Below are positions 46,609 through 56,407 of a stretch of DNA of 64,000 nucleotides, piece after piece. Under the pieces are notes generated by a model. It had not been told where the DNA came from, ran no database searches, and was given only the letters and a program-made list of their open reading frames with translations. This DNA comes from Robertmurraya sp. FSL R5-0851 (GTDB lineage Bacteria; Bacillota; Bacilli; Bacillales; Cytobacillaceae): assembly GCF_038002965.1 (NCBI RefSeq), contig NZ_JBBOOE010000001.1:1221001-1285000 (forward strand), read 5' to 3'. Every line of letters begins with the position of its first letter. The stretch's first letter is position 1. Both the position numbers and the translations under genes were made by a program.

Positions 46609-47558
46609 TCTCTGTTAAAACAATTGAGAAAACAGCTGACTTAAAGGATATGTTAACATTAAAGGATTACTCTTCAGATCAAATTAAAGATCTTTTATCA
46701 AACGCGATAAAAATTAAAACTGCTTTTAAGCAGGGGGAGTCATATACTCCACTTAAAGGAAAAATTCTAGGAATGATATTTGATAAGTCTTCCACAAGAA
46801 CACGTGTATCATTCGAAGCAGGAATGATACAGCTTGGTGGAACAGCCATGTACTTAAACGGAAAAGATTTGCAAATCGGAAGAGGGGAACCGATTTCTGA
46901 TACGGCGAAGGTGCTTTCAGAGTATATTGATGGAATTATGATTCGTACTCATTATCACCATACGGTTGAAGAACTTGCTAAGCATGCGTCAATTCCAGTC
47001 ATAAATGGATTAACAGATATGTATCATCCATGCCAAGCACTTGCTGATCTTCAAACGATATTGGAATGTAAAGGCTCATTAACAGGTCTGAAAATTGCCT
47101 ATATTGGTGATGGCAATAATGTGGCACACTCCCTCATCATTGGAGCTGTAAAAATGGGGATGCATATCGCTGTCGCAAGTCCAGCTGGATACGAACCAAA
47201 TCCGGAGATTGTAACGTATTCGAAAGAAATCGCTGAACAAACAGGTGGTTCCGTGACGATTACAAACGATGCTGTTGAAGCAGTAAATCAAGCGGATGTT
47301 GTGTATACGGACGTTTGGACGAGTATGGGGCAAGAGGAAGAAAATGAAATTCGTCTAAAAGCATTTACCAATTATCAAGTAAATACAGACCTCGTGAAGC
47401 ATGCGAAGCCTGACTATTTATTCATGCATTGCTTACCTGCTCATCGTGGGGAAGAAGTTTCCCACGAGGTAATTGATGGCGAGAACTCAGTTGTTTTTCA
47501 TCAAGCAGGTAATCGACTTCATGCACAAAAAGCGTTATTGGTTGAATTACTTGGATAA
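46605..47558 (+). CDS. argF: Ornithine carbamoyltransferase
   Basis: 317-aa enzyme joining carbamoyl phosphate and ornithine to citrulline. Carbamoyl-phosphate site STRTRVSFE and ornithine/catalytic motif [14 protein letters not shown] are present. The ATG at 46605 overlaps the carB stop; GAGGTG precedes it. It is last in the operon, followed by a strong terminator. argG and argH are not in this window. Confidence 0.96.
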   Translation: MISVKTIEKTADLKDMLTLKDYSSDQIKDLLSNAIKIKTAFKQGESYTPLKGKILGMIFDKSSTRTRVSFEAGMIQLGGTAMYLNGKDLQIGRGEPISDTAKVLSEYIDGIMIRTHYHHTVEELAKHASIPVINGLTDMYHPCQALADLQTILECKGSLTGLKIAYIGDGNNVAHSLIIGAVKMGMHIAVASPAGYEPNPEIVTYSKEIAEQTGGSVTITNDAVEAVNQADVVYTDVWTSMGQEEENEIRLKAFTNYQVNTDLVKHAKPDYLFMHCLPAHRGEEVSHEVIDGENSVVFHQAGNRLHAQKALLVELLG

Positions 47559-47559
47559 A

Positions 47560-47593
47560 AAAGGATTCCTGCGATTTCGCAGGGATTTTTTTA
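47560..47593 (+). terminator. Terminator of the arginine operon
   Basis: ATTCCTGCGA, TT loop, TCGCAGGGAT then TTTTTTT. Confidence 0.92.
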
Positions 47594-47635
47594 TTTGGGT
47601 AATACTATAATCGACCATTAGAAAGGAGTGGGATT

Positions 47636-47824
47636 ATGGGACAAAACCATCGTTTTCGTTCAGGTGATAAGGCACCAAATAATGGTGTCTATATAGAGAT
47701 TGGTGATACAGGTTCTATGGTTTCGAATCCGAAAAAGATTAAGCTAAAAGCAGGCGAACGCTTCCCAGAATCAACAAATGACGAGCGCCAATGGACATAT
47801 GCTCCAAAGTACACTCATAACTAA
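47636..47824 (+). CDS. yjzC: YjzC-family small protein
   Basis: 62-aa protein beginning MGQNHRFRSGDKAPNNGVYIE; the YjzC family has exactly this start and length. Pattern RFRSGDKAPNNG...GERFPESTNDERQWTY. AAGGAGTGGG precedes the ATG. It follows argF as in B. subtilis. The function is unknown. Confidence 0.9.
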   Translation: MGQNHRFRSGDKAPNNGVYIEIGDTGSMVSNPKKIKLKAGERFPESTNDERQWTYAPKYTHN

Positions 47825-47826
47825 GC

Positions 47827-47853
47827 AAAGCCATCCTACATGGATGGCTTTAC
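47827..47853 (+). terminator. Terminator after yjzC
   Basis: AAAGCCATCC / GGATGGCTTT with a TACAT loop. It lies just before the clpB promoter. Confidence 0.85.
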
Positions 47854-47869
47854 TATGTGAAAAATGGAT

Positions 47870-47875
47870 TATAAT
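47870..47875 (+). promoter_or_regulatory. -10 element of the clpB promoter
   Basis: TATAAT, with a poor -35 (CTTTAC at 47848-47853). The start would be near 47882, next to the CtsR operator. Confidence 0.6.
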
Positions 47876-47889
47876 AGAAAATGAATAAA

Positions 47890-47906
47890 GGTCAAAAATG
47901 GTCAAA
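47890..47906. promoter_or_regulatory. CtsR operator of clpB
   Basis: GGTCAAA-AAT-GGTCAAA, an exact tandem heptad with 3-bp spacing as in the CtsR consensus. It lies between the inferred start point and the ribosome site, and would repress clpB until heat inactivates CtsR. Confidence 0.95.
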
Positions 47907-47917
47907 GGAGGAGCCTT

Positions 47918-50503
47918 ATGGATTATCAATCAATGACTGAGCGGGTGCAGGTGGCGTTTTCGGAGGCTCAAGCGCTAGCCAGAAAATCAAACCATCAAGA
48001 AATGGACGAAGCTCACCTTTTTATGTCTCTTTTCAAAGAGAAGGATAGTTTAGCAACTATGATAATAGAACGTCTTGAGCTTTCGGTGGATCCGTACTTA
48101 GAACAGTTGGAACATATACGAAAGAGAAAGCCGGAGGTAGTAAGCGGAAATACACAATCCAATATATATATAACGTCTCTCCTTCAAAAGCTTCTCCTCG
48201 AAGCAGACAAAGAGAAGGATGCATTAGAGGATCAATATATGTCTGTTGAACATTTATTGTTAGCTGCAGCCAGCATACAAGAAACGGCATTTAGTCAGTA
48301 CTTGAAGAAACATAAAATTACTAAGGAAAGATTATTTGAAGTTATTTATGAGATTAGGGGGAATCAAAAGGTGACTTCACAGAATCCAGAATCAACTTAT
48401 GATGTATTAAATAAATATGGACGTGACTTAGTAGAAGAAGTAAAAAAGGGAAAGATTGATCCTGTAATTGGACGGGATGCGGAGATAAGGAATGTGATTC
48501 GAATTTTGTCTCGAAAAACGAAAAACAATCCAGTATTAATTGGAGAACCAGGTGTTGGAAAAACGGCTATCGTCGAGGGGCTTGCTCAACGAATTGTTAG
48601 AAAGGATGTACCGGAAGGGTTAAAGGATAAAACTGTTTTTTCGCTTGATATGAGTGCTTTAATCGCAGGTGCAAAATTTCGAGGTGAATTTGAGGAAAGA
48701 CTGAAAGCAGTTTTAAATGAGGTAAAGAAGAGTGATGGTCGGATTCTTCTATTTATCGACGAGCTTCATACAATTGTAGGAGCTGGAAAAACAGAAGGAG
48801 CAATGGATGCTGGGAATATGTTAAAGCCGATGCTTGCTCGAGGAGAACTGCATTGTATAGGTGCAACAACTCTTGATGAACATCGAAAATACATTGAAAA
48901 AGACCCTGCACTAGAACGTCGGTTTCAGCAGGTGGTCGTTCAGGAACCGAATGTGGAGGATACCATTTCTATTTTGAGAGGACTAAAGGAACGATTCGAA
49001 ATTCATCATGGAGTAAATATTCATGATCGAGCAATCGTTACAGCAGCTATTTTGTCTGATCGGTACATCACAGATCGCTTTTTACCGGATAAAGCGATTG
49101 ATTTAATTGATGAAGCTTGTGCCTTAATTCGAACTGAAATCGACTCGATGCCAACCGAATTAGACGAAGTAGCTCGGAGAGTCATGCAATTAGAGATAGA
49201 AGAAGCCGCATTAGTGAAAGAAGAAGATAGTCAGAGTAAAGAACGCCTTCTTATTTTGCAAAAGGAACTGGCAGACGTAAGGGAAAAAGTCGCTACAATG
49301 AAGGCGAAGTGGCTTTCGGAAAAAGAAGAAATTCATAAGGTCCAAGAAAAAAGAGAACAAATAGAGAAATTAAGAAGAGAGCTAGAAGATGCGGAGAACA
49401 AATATGATTTAAATCGTGCAGCAGAACTTCGACATGGGAAAATCCCGACAGCTGAAAAAGAGCTCGAACTGTTGGAGGAAGAAATGAATTCGAAGCAAGG
49501 GGAACGATTGCTTCGTGAAGAGGTTACAGAGGAGGAAATCGCCAATATCGTCTCTCGTTGGACAGGCATCCCTGTTGTAAAGTTAGTTGAGGGAGAAAGA
49601 GAGAAGTTGCTTCGGCTAGAAAGTATTTTACAAGAGAGGGTAGTTGGGCAATCCGAAGCAGTCGAGCTTGTTTCTGATGCCGTATTACGAGCTCGGGCTG
49701 GAATTAAGGATCCCAATCGACCAATTGGCTCATTTATTTTCCTAGGACCAACTGGTGTTGGTAAAACAGAATTAGCAAAAGCACTTGCGCAAATATTATT
49801 CGATAGCGAGGAAAAAATCATTCGAATCGATATGTCTGAATACATGGAAAAGCATGCTGTTTCAAGATTAATTGGTGCTCCTCCTGGATATGTTGGTTAT
49901 GAAGAGGGTGGACAGCTTACAGAATCGGTGAGAAGAAAGCCTTATTCAGTAATTCTACTAGATGAAATAGAGAAGGCTCACCCTGAGGTTTTTAATATTT
50001 TATTACAAATGTTAGATGATGGAAGAATTACTGATTCTCAAGGGCGAACGGTAGATTTTAAAAATACCATTATTATTATGACATCCAATATTGGCTCTCA
50101 TATATTGTTAGAAAACCAATCAAATAAGCATGAAGGAAAGGAAAAAGTACTTGAGTTATTAAGAGCTCATTTCCGACCTGAATTTTTAAATCGAATTGAC
50201 GAAATTATTACCTTTAACCCTCTAGATTTATCAGCTATTAAGGAAATTGTTAGCAAATTAATAAATGAATTGAGTCTGCGAGTTAAGGAACAAAATATAC
50301 ACGTGGAAATATCGGATGAGGCAAGAGAGTATATAGCTACACATGGATTTGATCCTGTATACGGTGCTAGGCCGTTAAAAAGATATATACAACGAAATAT
50401 TGAGACCCTGTTAGCTAGGGAAATTATTTCAGGTAAGGTAAAGGAGAAAAATACTGTACAGATCGAATTGGTAGACGGTAAAATAAAATTAAATATCCTT
50501 TGA
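47918..50503 (+). CDS. clpB: ATP-dependent disaggregase ClpB
   Basis: 861-aa Hsp100 chaperone that rescues aggregated proteins with DnaK. Two AAA+ domains: Walker [10 protein letters not shown] in the first, GPTGVGKTE in the second. Between them is the long coiled-coil M domain (about residues 410-520, rich in Glu/Lys/Arg), which marks ClpB and not ClpC. The N-terminal Clp repeat ([25 protein letters not shown]) is complete. B. subtilis 168 lacks clpB; B. cereus-type genomes have it in this neighbourhood as far as I recall. Control by CtsR is visible. Confidence 0.95.
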   Translation: MDYQSMTERVQVAFSEAQALARKSNHQEMDEAHLFMSLFKEKDSLATMIIERLELSVDPYLEQLEHIRKRKPEVVSGNTQSNIYITSLLQKLLLEADKEKDALEDQYMSVEHLLLAAASIQETAFSQYLKKHKITKERLFEVIYEIRGNQKVTSQNPESTYDVLNKYGRDLVEEVKKGKIDPVIGRDAEIRNVIRILSRKTKNNPVLIGEPGVGKTAIVEGLAQRIVRKDVPEGLKDKTVFSLDMSALIAGAKFRGEFEERLKAVLNEVKKSDGRILLFIDELHTIVGAGKTEGAMDAGNMLKPMLARGELHCIGATTLDEHRKYIEKDPALERRFQQVVVQEPNVEDTISILRGLKERFEIHHGVNIHDRAIVTAAILSDRYITDRFLPDKAIDLIDEACALIRTEIDSMPTELDEVARRVMQLEIEEAALVKEEDSQSKERLLILQKELADVREKVATMKAKWLSEKEEIHKVQEKREQIEKLRRELEDAENKYDLNRAAELRHGKIPTAEKELELLEEEMNSKQGERLLREEVTEEEIANIVSRWTGIPVVKLVEGEREKLLRLESILQERVVGQSEAVELVSDAVLRARAGIKDPNRPIGSFIFLGPTGVGKTELAKALAQILFDSEEKIIRIDMSEYMEKHAVSRLIGAPPGYVGYEEGGQLTESVRRKPYSVILLDEIEKAHPEVFNILLQMLDDGRITDSQGRTVDFKNTIIIMTSNIGSHILLENQSNKHEGKEKVLELLRAHFRPEFLNRIDEIITFNPLDLSAIKEIVSKLINELSLRVKEQNIHVEISDEAREYIATHGFDPVYGARPLKRYIQRNIETLLAREIISGKVKEKNTVQIELVDGKIKLNIL

Positions 50504-50509
50504 TCAATT

Positions 50510-50543
50510 AAAAAGTCATCCCTTGAATATGGATGACTTTTTT
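50510..50543. terminator. Bidirectional terminator clpB / yjzD
   Basis: AAAAAGTCATCC, 9-nt loop, GGATGACTTTTTT. Confidence 0.92.
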
Positions 50544-50561
50544 CAAACCGTTTTATTAAGA

Positions 50562-50750
50562 TTAATGTGTTTCATGACCAGCTGGCTCATTCGGTAAAAC
50601 AGCACCAATTACAATAATTAGTACCGTAACAATCACTCCAACTATGGCACCGGTTTCAAAATGGAATGCAGCTCCAATCATCGACGAAACAACGTATGAA
50701 AGCATTTGTACTAATAAGAACGTCCAGAAAAATGTCCAAAAGTAACTCAT
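50562..50750 (-). CDS. yjzD: YjzD-family small membrane protein (DUF2929)
   Basis: 62-aa protein with two membrane helices (WTFFWTFLLVQMLSYVVSSM and IVGVIVTVLIIVIGAVL), starting MSYFWTFFWTF as in the DUF2929/YjzD family. The ATG at 50750 has GAGGTG 6 nt before it; the GTG at 50759 is inside that site. Synteny with B. subtilis yjzC-yjzD supports the name. The function is unknown. Confidence 0.88.
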   Translation of the reverse strand: MSYFWTFFWTFLLVQMLSYVVSSMIGAAFHFETGAIVGVIVTVLIIVIGAVLPNEPAGHETH

Positions 50751-50940
50751 TTTTTTCACCTCTTACATATTGAAATCTTCATTCATCTTACCATATCACT
50801 ATAAAATAATAAATGAATAATGACAAAACAAGGTAGAAATTTATCAGTCAATTCACCGAATATAGGCTAATCTCCCTTTCATTTTAAATAATGATTCATA
50901 CATTATTATGGAGCAAAATGACGTTGAAGGAGTTTTTAGT

Positions 50941-51678
50941 ATGGAGAACCGAAACTTTAAACTGGATACCGAATGGAATATGATTCATTATCCCGAAAAA
51001 CCACGCGGTTTCGGTATCTTAATTATTGGTGACGAAAGGCATTTTGTTGATGAGAAAAGTAGTTTTTGGACGCAAAATGAAGGGAAATGGACACTCATTC
51101 AGAAGCTCAGAGAAACAGGCTATACGGTTTTTTATTCTAACCTCTACGGAAAGCATTGGGGTTGTGAAAAGGCCGTTAAGCTAGCGAAAAGACTCTATGA
51201 GTATGTTATCCGCACTGAAATAATTAATGAAAATATTCATATTTTAGCTGAGGGTATGGGAGCGCTAGTTGCTTTAAAGCTGATTGATATGATGGAGGAA
51301 AATATTCGTTCAACGGTTCTTATCAACCCTATTCTTTCTTTAAAAGATCACTTAGATCAAGAAAAGGAACATAAATTCTTTTATAAGAAGCTTATGAGAG
51401 AACTGTCTCAATCCTACGAACAAGAGCATCATCAGATCGTCGAGTTGCTGATCAGTGATCAGGGTGACCGACATGTGAAACCGAAGACCCCAACGAAGAT
51501 CATTCATGTCCTGTCCGGAAATCGTGCATATAAACAATCCAATTTACTAAAAGAATTGTCAGTGAAGTGGGAGGATACGAATTCGCCTGTTACTGTTTGT
51601 TATATGCTGCCAGAGAAAAAGCAGCAAATCGCTCAACAAGTTACAAAATTTTTAAAACAGCATGAAAAAGTACTGTAA
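50941..51678 (+). CDS. yjaU: YjaU-like alpha/beta-hydrolase-fold protein
   Basis: 245-aa protein with an alpha/beta hydrolase layout: early IHYPEKPRGFGILIIG, then HILAEGMGALVALKLID in the elbow position, and a late VIHVLSGNRAYKQ. The elbow reads AEGMG, without the usual GxSxG Ser, so catalysis is doubtful. ATG at 50941 follows GAAGGAG. The position matches B. subtilis yjaU, between yjzD and yjaV. Confidence 0.75.
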   Translation: MENRNFKLDTEWNMIHYPEKPRGFGILIIGDERHFVDEKSSFWTQNEGKWTLIQKLRETGYTVFYSNLYGKHWGCEKAVKLAKRLYEYVIRTEIINENIHILAEGMGALVALKLIDMMEENIRSTVLINPILSLKDHLDQEKEHKFFYKKLMRELSQSYEQEHHQIVELLISDQGDRHVKPKTPTKIIHVLSGNRAYKQSNLLKELSVKWEDTNSPVTVCYMLPEKKQQIAQQVTKFLKQHEKVL

Positions 51679-51701
51679 TGAAGAACTAAGAATAGTGGTG
51701 A

Positions 51702-51739
51702 CTCCCTGCGCATATACTGGTATATCGAGTAACAGGGAG
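51702..51739 (+). promoter_or_regulatory. Hairpin that sequesters the yjaV ribosome site
   Basis: CTCCCTG (51702-51708) pairs with CAGGGAG (51733-51739), with an inner ATATAC/GTATAT hairpin. The right arm is the Shine-Dalgarno sequence of yjaV and is followed by CTTTTTTT, so the structure could act as a terminator and as a translational lock. Confidence 0.7.
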
Positions 51740-51748
51740 GCTTTTTTT

Positions 51749-52240
51749 ATGGACAAGGTACTTGTACTTGGAGCTTTGGAGGAGCTCGGATTTGAAATGA
51801 CTAATTTCCTCTTAGAAGAAGGCTACGAAGTCAGAGGAATACACCTCCAAACAGGACATGAAACAATCTATAACGAGAGAAGAATGGAGATTGGGAGAAA
51901 TGCAAATTTTGAAGAAATAGCTCTAAATGATTGGCTTCAACAAAGTGATTTTAATACAACATCAACTTGGGTATTTCTGAATAACTTTGACGAAAATGTA
52001 AGACATGTTTGGATGAAAGAAAATAGTAATCTAAAAAGGAAGTTACAGACCCTAGCTACAAATTCTAAAAACTTAAAATTTATAGTTATTCACCCTTTCA
52101 CAGAGTGGGAAAAACGGAACGAAAATGAGTATGTTGGAAATGTAATGAGTTTTTTTATATCATTATCACATAAAGCATATGAACGAAATGAGTTTTCTTC
52201 CATCATTAGAGCAATAATGGACATCGTTGTATTAAGGTGA
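51749..52240 (+). CDS. yjaV: YjaV-like NAD(P)-fold protein of unknown function
   Basis: 163-aa protein starting MDKVLVLGALEELGFEMTNF, which looks like a Rossmann beta-alpha-beta but lacks the GxxGxxG of active epimerases (GALEELG here). The ATG at 51749 follows GGGAGG; the frame is open upstream into yjaU but that part contains the hairpin. Position matches B. subtilis yjaV before med. Probably a degenerate epimerase-like protein; the function is unknown. Confidence 0.7.
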   Translation: MDKVLVLGALEELGFEMTNFLLEEGYEVRGIHLQTGHETIYNERRMEIGRNANFEEIALNDWLQQSDFNTTSTWVFLNNFDENVRHVWMKENSNLKRKLQTLATNSKNLKFIVIHPFTEWEKRNENEYVGNVMSFFISLSHKAYERNEFSSIIRAIMDIVVLR

Positions 52241-52351
52241 AAAAATTACTTTTCATTCTTTATATGTTAAAGGTAGAATGTAATAGATAAATAGTAAGTA
52301 AGGGACTTTCACTTTTTTCGTTGAGTGTCCTTTTGAAAGGCGGAAAAGAAA

Positions 52352-53314
52352 ATGCGTAAGATGTTTGTTCGGGTTGGATTGTTACTTCTTTTAAGCCTTC
52401 CTTTCCTGACAAGCTGTGGACAACCTATGTCTTCTGGCGAGCTTAAGAAGGTTGGATTATTGGTGCCAGATACAATCAACGACCAGGTTTGGGGGACGAA
52501 AGGTTATAAAGGAATGTTAAAAATTCAATCCCGATTTAAAGTGGACGTTTATTATAAAGAGGACATGAACTCAGAGGCAATCGTTGAAAGAGCGATAAAA
52601 GAGTTTGATCAAAAAGTAGTAAATCTCATTTTTGGACATGGCAATGAGTACGGTCCTTATTTTAACAACTTAGCAGATAAGTACCCTGAGATTCATTTCG
52701 TGAGTTTTAATAGTGATGCTCAAATGGAAAATACAACGAGCTTAAACTTTGAAGCATATGCTATGGGTTTTTTTGGTGGAATGGTAGCAGGGAAGATGAC
52801 AAAAACCAATGAAATTGGGATTATTGCTGCATATGAATGGCAGCCAGAAGTAAAAGGATTCCTTGAGGGAGCTCAATACCAAAATAAGGATGTATCTGTA
52901 CAAATTGATTATGTTGGCCATTGGGATGATGATGATAAGGCCTTAACCTTTTTAGATCATATGTTAAAAAACAAGGTGGATGTCATCTATCCAGCAGGTG
53001 ACGGATACAATGTGCCAGTTATTGAGAGAATAAAAGAAAATGGTTTGTATGCAATAGGTTTTATTTCTGACCAGTCAGATTTAGGGGAATCCACGGTTCT
53101 TACTAGCACCGTTCAACATGTAGATAGACTTTATGAATTAGTTGCTGAAAAATATAGCAAGAATGAGCTGCAAACAGGAAACCTTTCCTTTGATTTTCAA
53201 GATAATGTGATATCCTTGGGTAAGTTCAGTCCTGAAGTGGATAAAGAATTTGAAAAAGAAATAACCGAATTAATAACAAAGTACAAAGAAACGGGTAAAT
53301 TGCCAAATCAATAG
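52352..53314 (+). CDS. med: Med-type BMP-family lipoprotein (competence regulator)
   Basis: 320-aa lipoprotein: signal ending LTSC with Cys22, then a basic membrane protein (BMP/PnrA)-like binding domain (VGLLVPDTINDQVWGTKGYKGM). In B. subtilis Med raises comK expression. Synteny with comZ 13 nt downstream strongly supports the identity. GAAAGGCGG precedes the ATG. A small hairpin with GGGAC/GTCCT arms lies in the leader near 52301-52333. Confidence 0.9.
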   Translation: MRKMFVRVGLLLLLSLPFLTSCGQPMSSGELKKVGLLVPDTINDQVWGTKGYKGMLKIQSRFKVDVYYKEDMNSEAIVERAIKEFDQKVVNLIFGHGNEYGPYFNNLADKYPEIHFVSFNSDAQMENTTSLNFEAYAMGFFGGMVAGKMTKTNEIGIIAAYEWQPEVKGFLEGAQYQNKDVSVQIDYVGHWDDDDKALTFLDHMLKNKVDVIYPAGDGYNVPVIERIKENGLYAIGFISDQSDLGESTVLTSTVQHVDRLYELVAEKYSKNELQTGNLSFDFQDNVISLGKFSPEVDKEFEKEITELITKYKETGKLPNQ

Positions 53315-53327
53315 GAGGATTTTCAAC

Positions 53328-53519
53328 ATGTCTCAAGACAAAACAATGGAATTTATGGGCATTGCTATGAAATACTTACCGGAGGCCAAGGAGCAATTAG
53401 AAAATGCAGGCATTGAATTATCTATGGAACTCATTCAGCCTTTTATGACGTTGTTTACGAAAGTTATGCAGGAAGCATATGAACTTGGTGTTAAAGATGC
53501 AATGCAAGAAGAAGAATAA
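53328..53519 (+). CDS. comZ: ComZ
   Basis: 63-aa protein, start MSQDKTMEFMGIAMKYLPEA, identical in length to B. subtilis ComZ, which represses comG. Amphipathic helical, with no membrane segment. AGGAGG precedes the ATG, 13 nt after med, so med-comZ form an operon ended by a strong terminator. Confidence 0.93.
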   Translation: MSQDKTMEFMGIAMKYLPEAKEQLENAGIELSMELIQPFMTLFTKVMQEAYELGVKDAMQEEE

Positions 53520-53564
53520 AAACAAGGCTGATTCTCTAACAAAAGAGATATCAGCCTTGTTTTG
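53518..53564. terminator. Bidirectional terminator after comZ
   Basis: AACAAGGCTGA / TCAGCCTTGTT extended inward by CTCT/AGAG, then TTTTG. Confidence 0.92.
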
Positions 53565-53565
53565 T

Positions 53566-53895
53566 TTATTTTTTAGAGCTCAAAAATGATGAAATAACTG
53601 GTTTGATTTGCTTATATAATGGTTTTAGGTTTTGAGCAGAGGTCATTAATGTGTCAAAATGATTCATAAGCTCGGGTAAATTCACATTGTTTATAGCTTT
53701 CTCTATTGCTGTTTGGTTTTTAGGACTATTATTAAGTGATTCCTCTTTTGAGTGTGACCGTCTTTTTCCAAAAAGCCATTCTTGCTCGGACATGCCTTCA
53801 ACACTTTCCGTTTGCTCCGTCTCTTGATTGGATTCTCTTCTGGATGGAAACATTAGTGCTGAAAAGGGATCTCTATCATCTTTCTTACTCAGCAT
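53566..53895 (-). CDS. Uncharacterised soluble protein in the yjzB position
   Basis: 109-aa protein, charged and low in hydrophobics in the first half (KKDDRDPFSALMFPSRRE...TEQTESVEG) with a helical C-terminal half ending IKPVISSFLSSKK. AAAGGAGGT precedes the ATG cluster (53898 and 53895); I chose 53895 by spacing. The place between comZ and fabH is that of B. subtilis yjzB, but I cannot confirm homology. The C-terminus recalls YppG-type small proteins. The function is unknown. Confidence 0.75.
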   Translation of the reverse strand: MLSKKDDRDPFSALMFPSRRESNQETEQTESVEGMSEQEWLFGKRRSHSKEESLNNSPKNQTAIEKAINNVNLPELMNHFDTLMTSAQNLKPLYKQIKPVISSFLSSKK

Positions 53896-53991
53896 CATTC
53901 TACCTCCTTTCACCCTTATTAATAAGTTATGAAATGGAATAAAGAATGTATGGACGATAGATGGTGAATGTACATAAAATGGATAAAAAGA

Positions 53992-54020
53992 TTGATAAAA
54001 CGGGGAACTACTGTTAAAAT
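53992..54020 (+). promoter_or_regulatory. Promoter of fabH-fabF
   Basis: TTGATA (53992-53997), 17-bp spacer, TAAAAT (54015-54020); inferred start near 54027, inside the FapR-type operator. Confidence 0.75.
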
Positions 54021-54021
54021 T

Positions 54022-54038
54022 TTAGTACCAAGTCATAA
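54022..54038. promoter_or_regulatory. FapR-type operator of fabH-fabF
   Basis: TTAGTACCAAGTCATAA matches the left half of the FapR palindrome (TTAGTACCTGGTACTAA) exactly and the right half partly. It covers the inferred start point, as FapR sites do on fatty-acid genes; malonyl-CoA would relieve it. Confidence 0.75.
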
Positions 54039-54078
54039 TAATTGATAATAAGTGTAGTTATATAAAGGAGCTGGGAAC

Positions 54079-55011
54079 ATGAAGGCGGGAATTATCGGTA
54101 TTGGTAGATGTCTTCCAGATAAAGTACTGACAAATGCGGACTTAGAAAAGATAGTTGACACCTCTGATGAGTGGATTCGTACTAGAACAGGTATTGAAGA
54201 AAGAAGAATCGCTGAAAAAGACGTTAATACATCCGATTTAGGCTTCGAAGCTGCAAAAAAAGCACTTGAAGATGCACAGATTTCACCTGAGGAAATTGGC
54301 TTAATACTAGTAGCAACAGTGACACCAGATCAACCGTTTCCTTCCGTAGCTTGTATGTTACAAGAGAAATTAGGTGCAGTAAACGCTGCGGCTATGGATA
54401 TTAGTGCAGCGTGTGCAGGGTTTATGTACGGAATGATTACAGCTAAGCAGTTTATTGAGAGTGACAGCTATAAATATGTGTTAGTAGTTGGTGTTGAGAA
54501 ATTATCAAAAATTACGGATTGGCAAGACCGAAATACAGCTGTATTGTTTGGTGATGGAGCCGGTGCAGTAGTCATGGGTAAAGTAACGGAAGGTAGAGGT
54601 ATACTTTCTTTTGAGCTGGGAGCGGACGGTACAGGTGGTAAGCATCTTTACCAGGAAGATTATATTGTAATGAATGGTAGAGAGGTATTTAAGTTCGCAG
54701 TTAGACAAATGGGAGAAAGTAGCGTAAATGTTCTTGAAAAGGCAGGACTTTCAAAAGAAGACGTTGACTTTTTAATACCGCATCAAGCGAATATTCGAAT
54801 TATGGAGGCTTCAAGACAAAGACTAGAGCTTCCTGAAGAAAAAATGTCTAAAACCGTTGATAAATATGGAAATACCTCAGCAGCATCTATTCCGATTTCT
54901 TTGGTAGAAGAGGTAGAGGCTGGTAAAATAAAAGAGGATGACCTGATTGTTATGGTAGGCTTTGGCGGAGGATTAACTTGGGGTGCCATTGCCATTCGTT
55001 GGGGCAAATAA
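54079..55011 (+). CDS. fabH: 3-oxoacyl-ACP synthase III FabH
   Basis: 310-aa condensing enzyme that starts fatty-acid synthesis; in Bacillus it prefers branched acyl-CoA primers. The catalytic triad is Cys in DISAACAGF (about residue 111), His in FLIPHQAN and Asn in [14 protein letters not shown] precedes the ATG. Two-gene operon with fabF, 48 nt apart. B. subtilis calls this copy fabHA by position. Confidence 0.96.
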   Translation: MKAGIIGIGRCLPDKVLTNADLEKIVDTSDEWIRTRTGIEERRIAEKDVNTSDLGFEAAKKALEDAQISPEEIGLILVATVTPDQPFPSVACMLQEKLGAVNAAAMDISAACAGFMYGMITAKQFIESDSYKYVLVVGVEKLSKITDWQDRNTAVLFGDGAGAVVMGKVTEGRGILSFELGADGTGGKHLYQEDYIVMNGREVFKFAVRQMGESSVNVLEKAGLSKEDVDFLIPHQANIRIMEASRQRLELPEEKMSKTVDKYGNTSAASIPISLVEEVEAGKIKEDDLIVMVGFGGGLTWGAIAIRWGK

Positions 55012-55059
55012 TTATTTAAATTATATATTCATTATAGAAAATCAAAGGAGTTGCCAGAC

Positions 55060-56298
55060 ATGACGAAGAAAAGAGTAGTTGTAACAGGGGTTGGCGCTGT
55101 TACTCCAGTTGGTAATAACGTTGAAACAGCATGGAACAATGTATTAGCAGGTGTATCTGGTGTAGGACCGCTTACTAGATTAAATGCAGATGAATACCCA
55201 GCAAAAGTAGCTGCAGAGGTAAAGGATTTCCAAGTTGAAGATTTTATTGATAAAAAAGATGCTCGAAAAATGGATCGTTTCACTCATTATGCTGTAGCAG
55301 CAGCTAAGATGGCGGTTGAAGACTCAAGACTTGAGATTAATGACAGCAACTCGCATAATATTGGTGTTTGGATTGGATCAGGTATCGGTGGAATGGAGAC
55401 CTTTGAAAGTCAGTATGAAACATTCTTAAGCCGTGGCTATCGAAGAGTTAGTCCGTTTTTCGTACCAATGATGATTCCAGATATGGCAACAGGTCAGGTT
55501 TCCATTACACTAGGAGCAAGAGGATTTAACTCTTGTACCGTAACTGCTTGTGCCACAGGAACAAATTCAATTGGTGATGCCTTTAAGGTAATTCAACGAG
55601 GAGACGCAATTGCAATGGTGACTGGTGGAGCAGAGGCGCCAATTACAAAAATGTCTGTTGCAGGTTTTTGTGCAAACACTGCACTATCTACGAATCCTGA
55701 TCCAAGTAAAGCAAGTCGCCCTTTTGATCAAAATCGTGATGGTTTTGTTATTGGAGAAGGAGCAGGAATTATTGTATTAGAAGAATTGGAGCATGCTTTA
55801 GCTCGTGGGGCAAAAATCTATGCAGAAATCGTTGGCTATGGAGCAACAGGGGATGCCTACCATATTACTGCACCAGCACCAGGTGGAGAAGGTGGAGCGC
55901 GTGCAATGAAAATGGCTATAAATGATGCTGGTTTAAACGTTAATGAAGTAGACTATGTGAACGCACATGGAACAAGTACCGATTACAATGATCGCTTTGA
56001 AACATTAGCTCTTAAAGAAGTGTTTGGTGAACATGCGTATAAGCTTGCCGTGAGTTCAACAAAGTCTATGACAGGTCACTTGCTTGGAGCAGCAGGGGGA
56101 GTGGAAGCGATCTTTAGCGTATTAGCGATTAAAGAAGGCATGATTCCTCCAACGATTAACTATGAAACACCAGACCCAGAATGTGATTTAGACTATGTTC
56201 CAAATGAAGCTAGAAAACAAGAAGTACAAGTGGCTATGAGTAATTCGCTTGGCTTTGGTGGTCATAACGCAACCATCGTTTTTAAAGCATATAAATAA
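55060..56298 (+). CDS. fabF: 3-oxoacyl-ACP synthase II FabF
   Basis: 412-aa elongation ketosynthase. Active-site Cys in [11 protein letters not shown], His in [11 protein letters not shown] and His in [18 protein letters not shown] at 55060 follows AAAGGAG; the frame is open for three more codons. It ends at a good terminator. Confidence 0.97.
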   Translation: MTKKRVVVTGVGAVTPVGNNVETAWNNVLAGVSGVGPLTRLNADEYPAKVAAEVKDFQVEDFIDKKDARKMDRFTHYAVAAAKMAVEDSRLEINDSNSHNIGVWIGSGIGGMETFESQYETFLSRGYRRVSPFFVPMMIPDMATGQVSITLGARGFNSCTVTACATGTNSIGDAFKVIQRGDAIAMVTGGAEAPITKMSVAGFCANTALSTNPDPSKASRPFDQNRDGFVIGEGAGIIVLEELEHALARGAKIYAEIVGYGATGDAYHITAPAPGGEGGARAMKMAINDAGLNVNEVDYVNAHGTSTDYNDRFETLALKEVFGEHAYKLAVSSTKSMTGHLLGAAGGVEAIFSVLAIKEGMIPPTINYETPDPECDLDYVPNEARKQEVQVAMSNSLGFGGHNATIVFKAYK

Positions 56299-56303
56299 AA
56301 TGA

Positions 56304-56337
56304 AACAGAGTGGAGTAATATCCGCTCTGTTTTTTTA
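56304..56337 (+). terminator. Terminator after fabF
   Basis: ACAGAGTGG / CCGCTCTGT with an 8-nt loop and a TTTTTTT tail. Confidence 0.9.
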
Positions 56338-56407
56338 ATGCTTTAATCAAGTTTTGGATGTTTTCTCATAATATGCTATTACAGTGTAAAAGAAATGGGG
56401 GAGTTGG

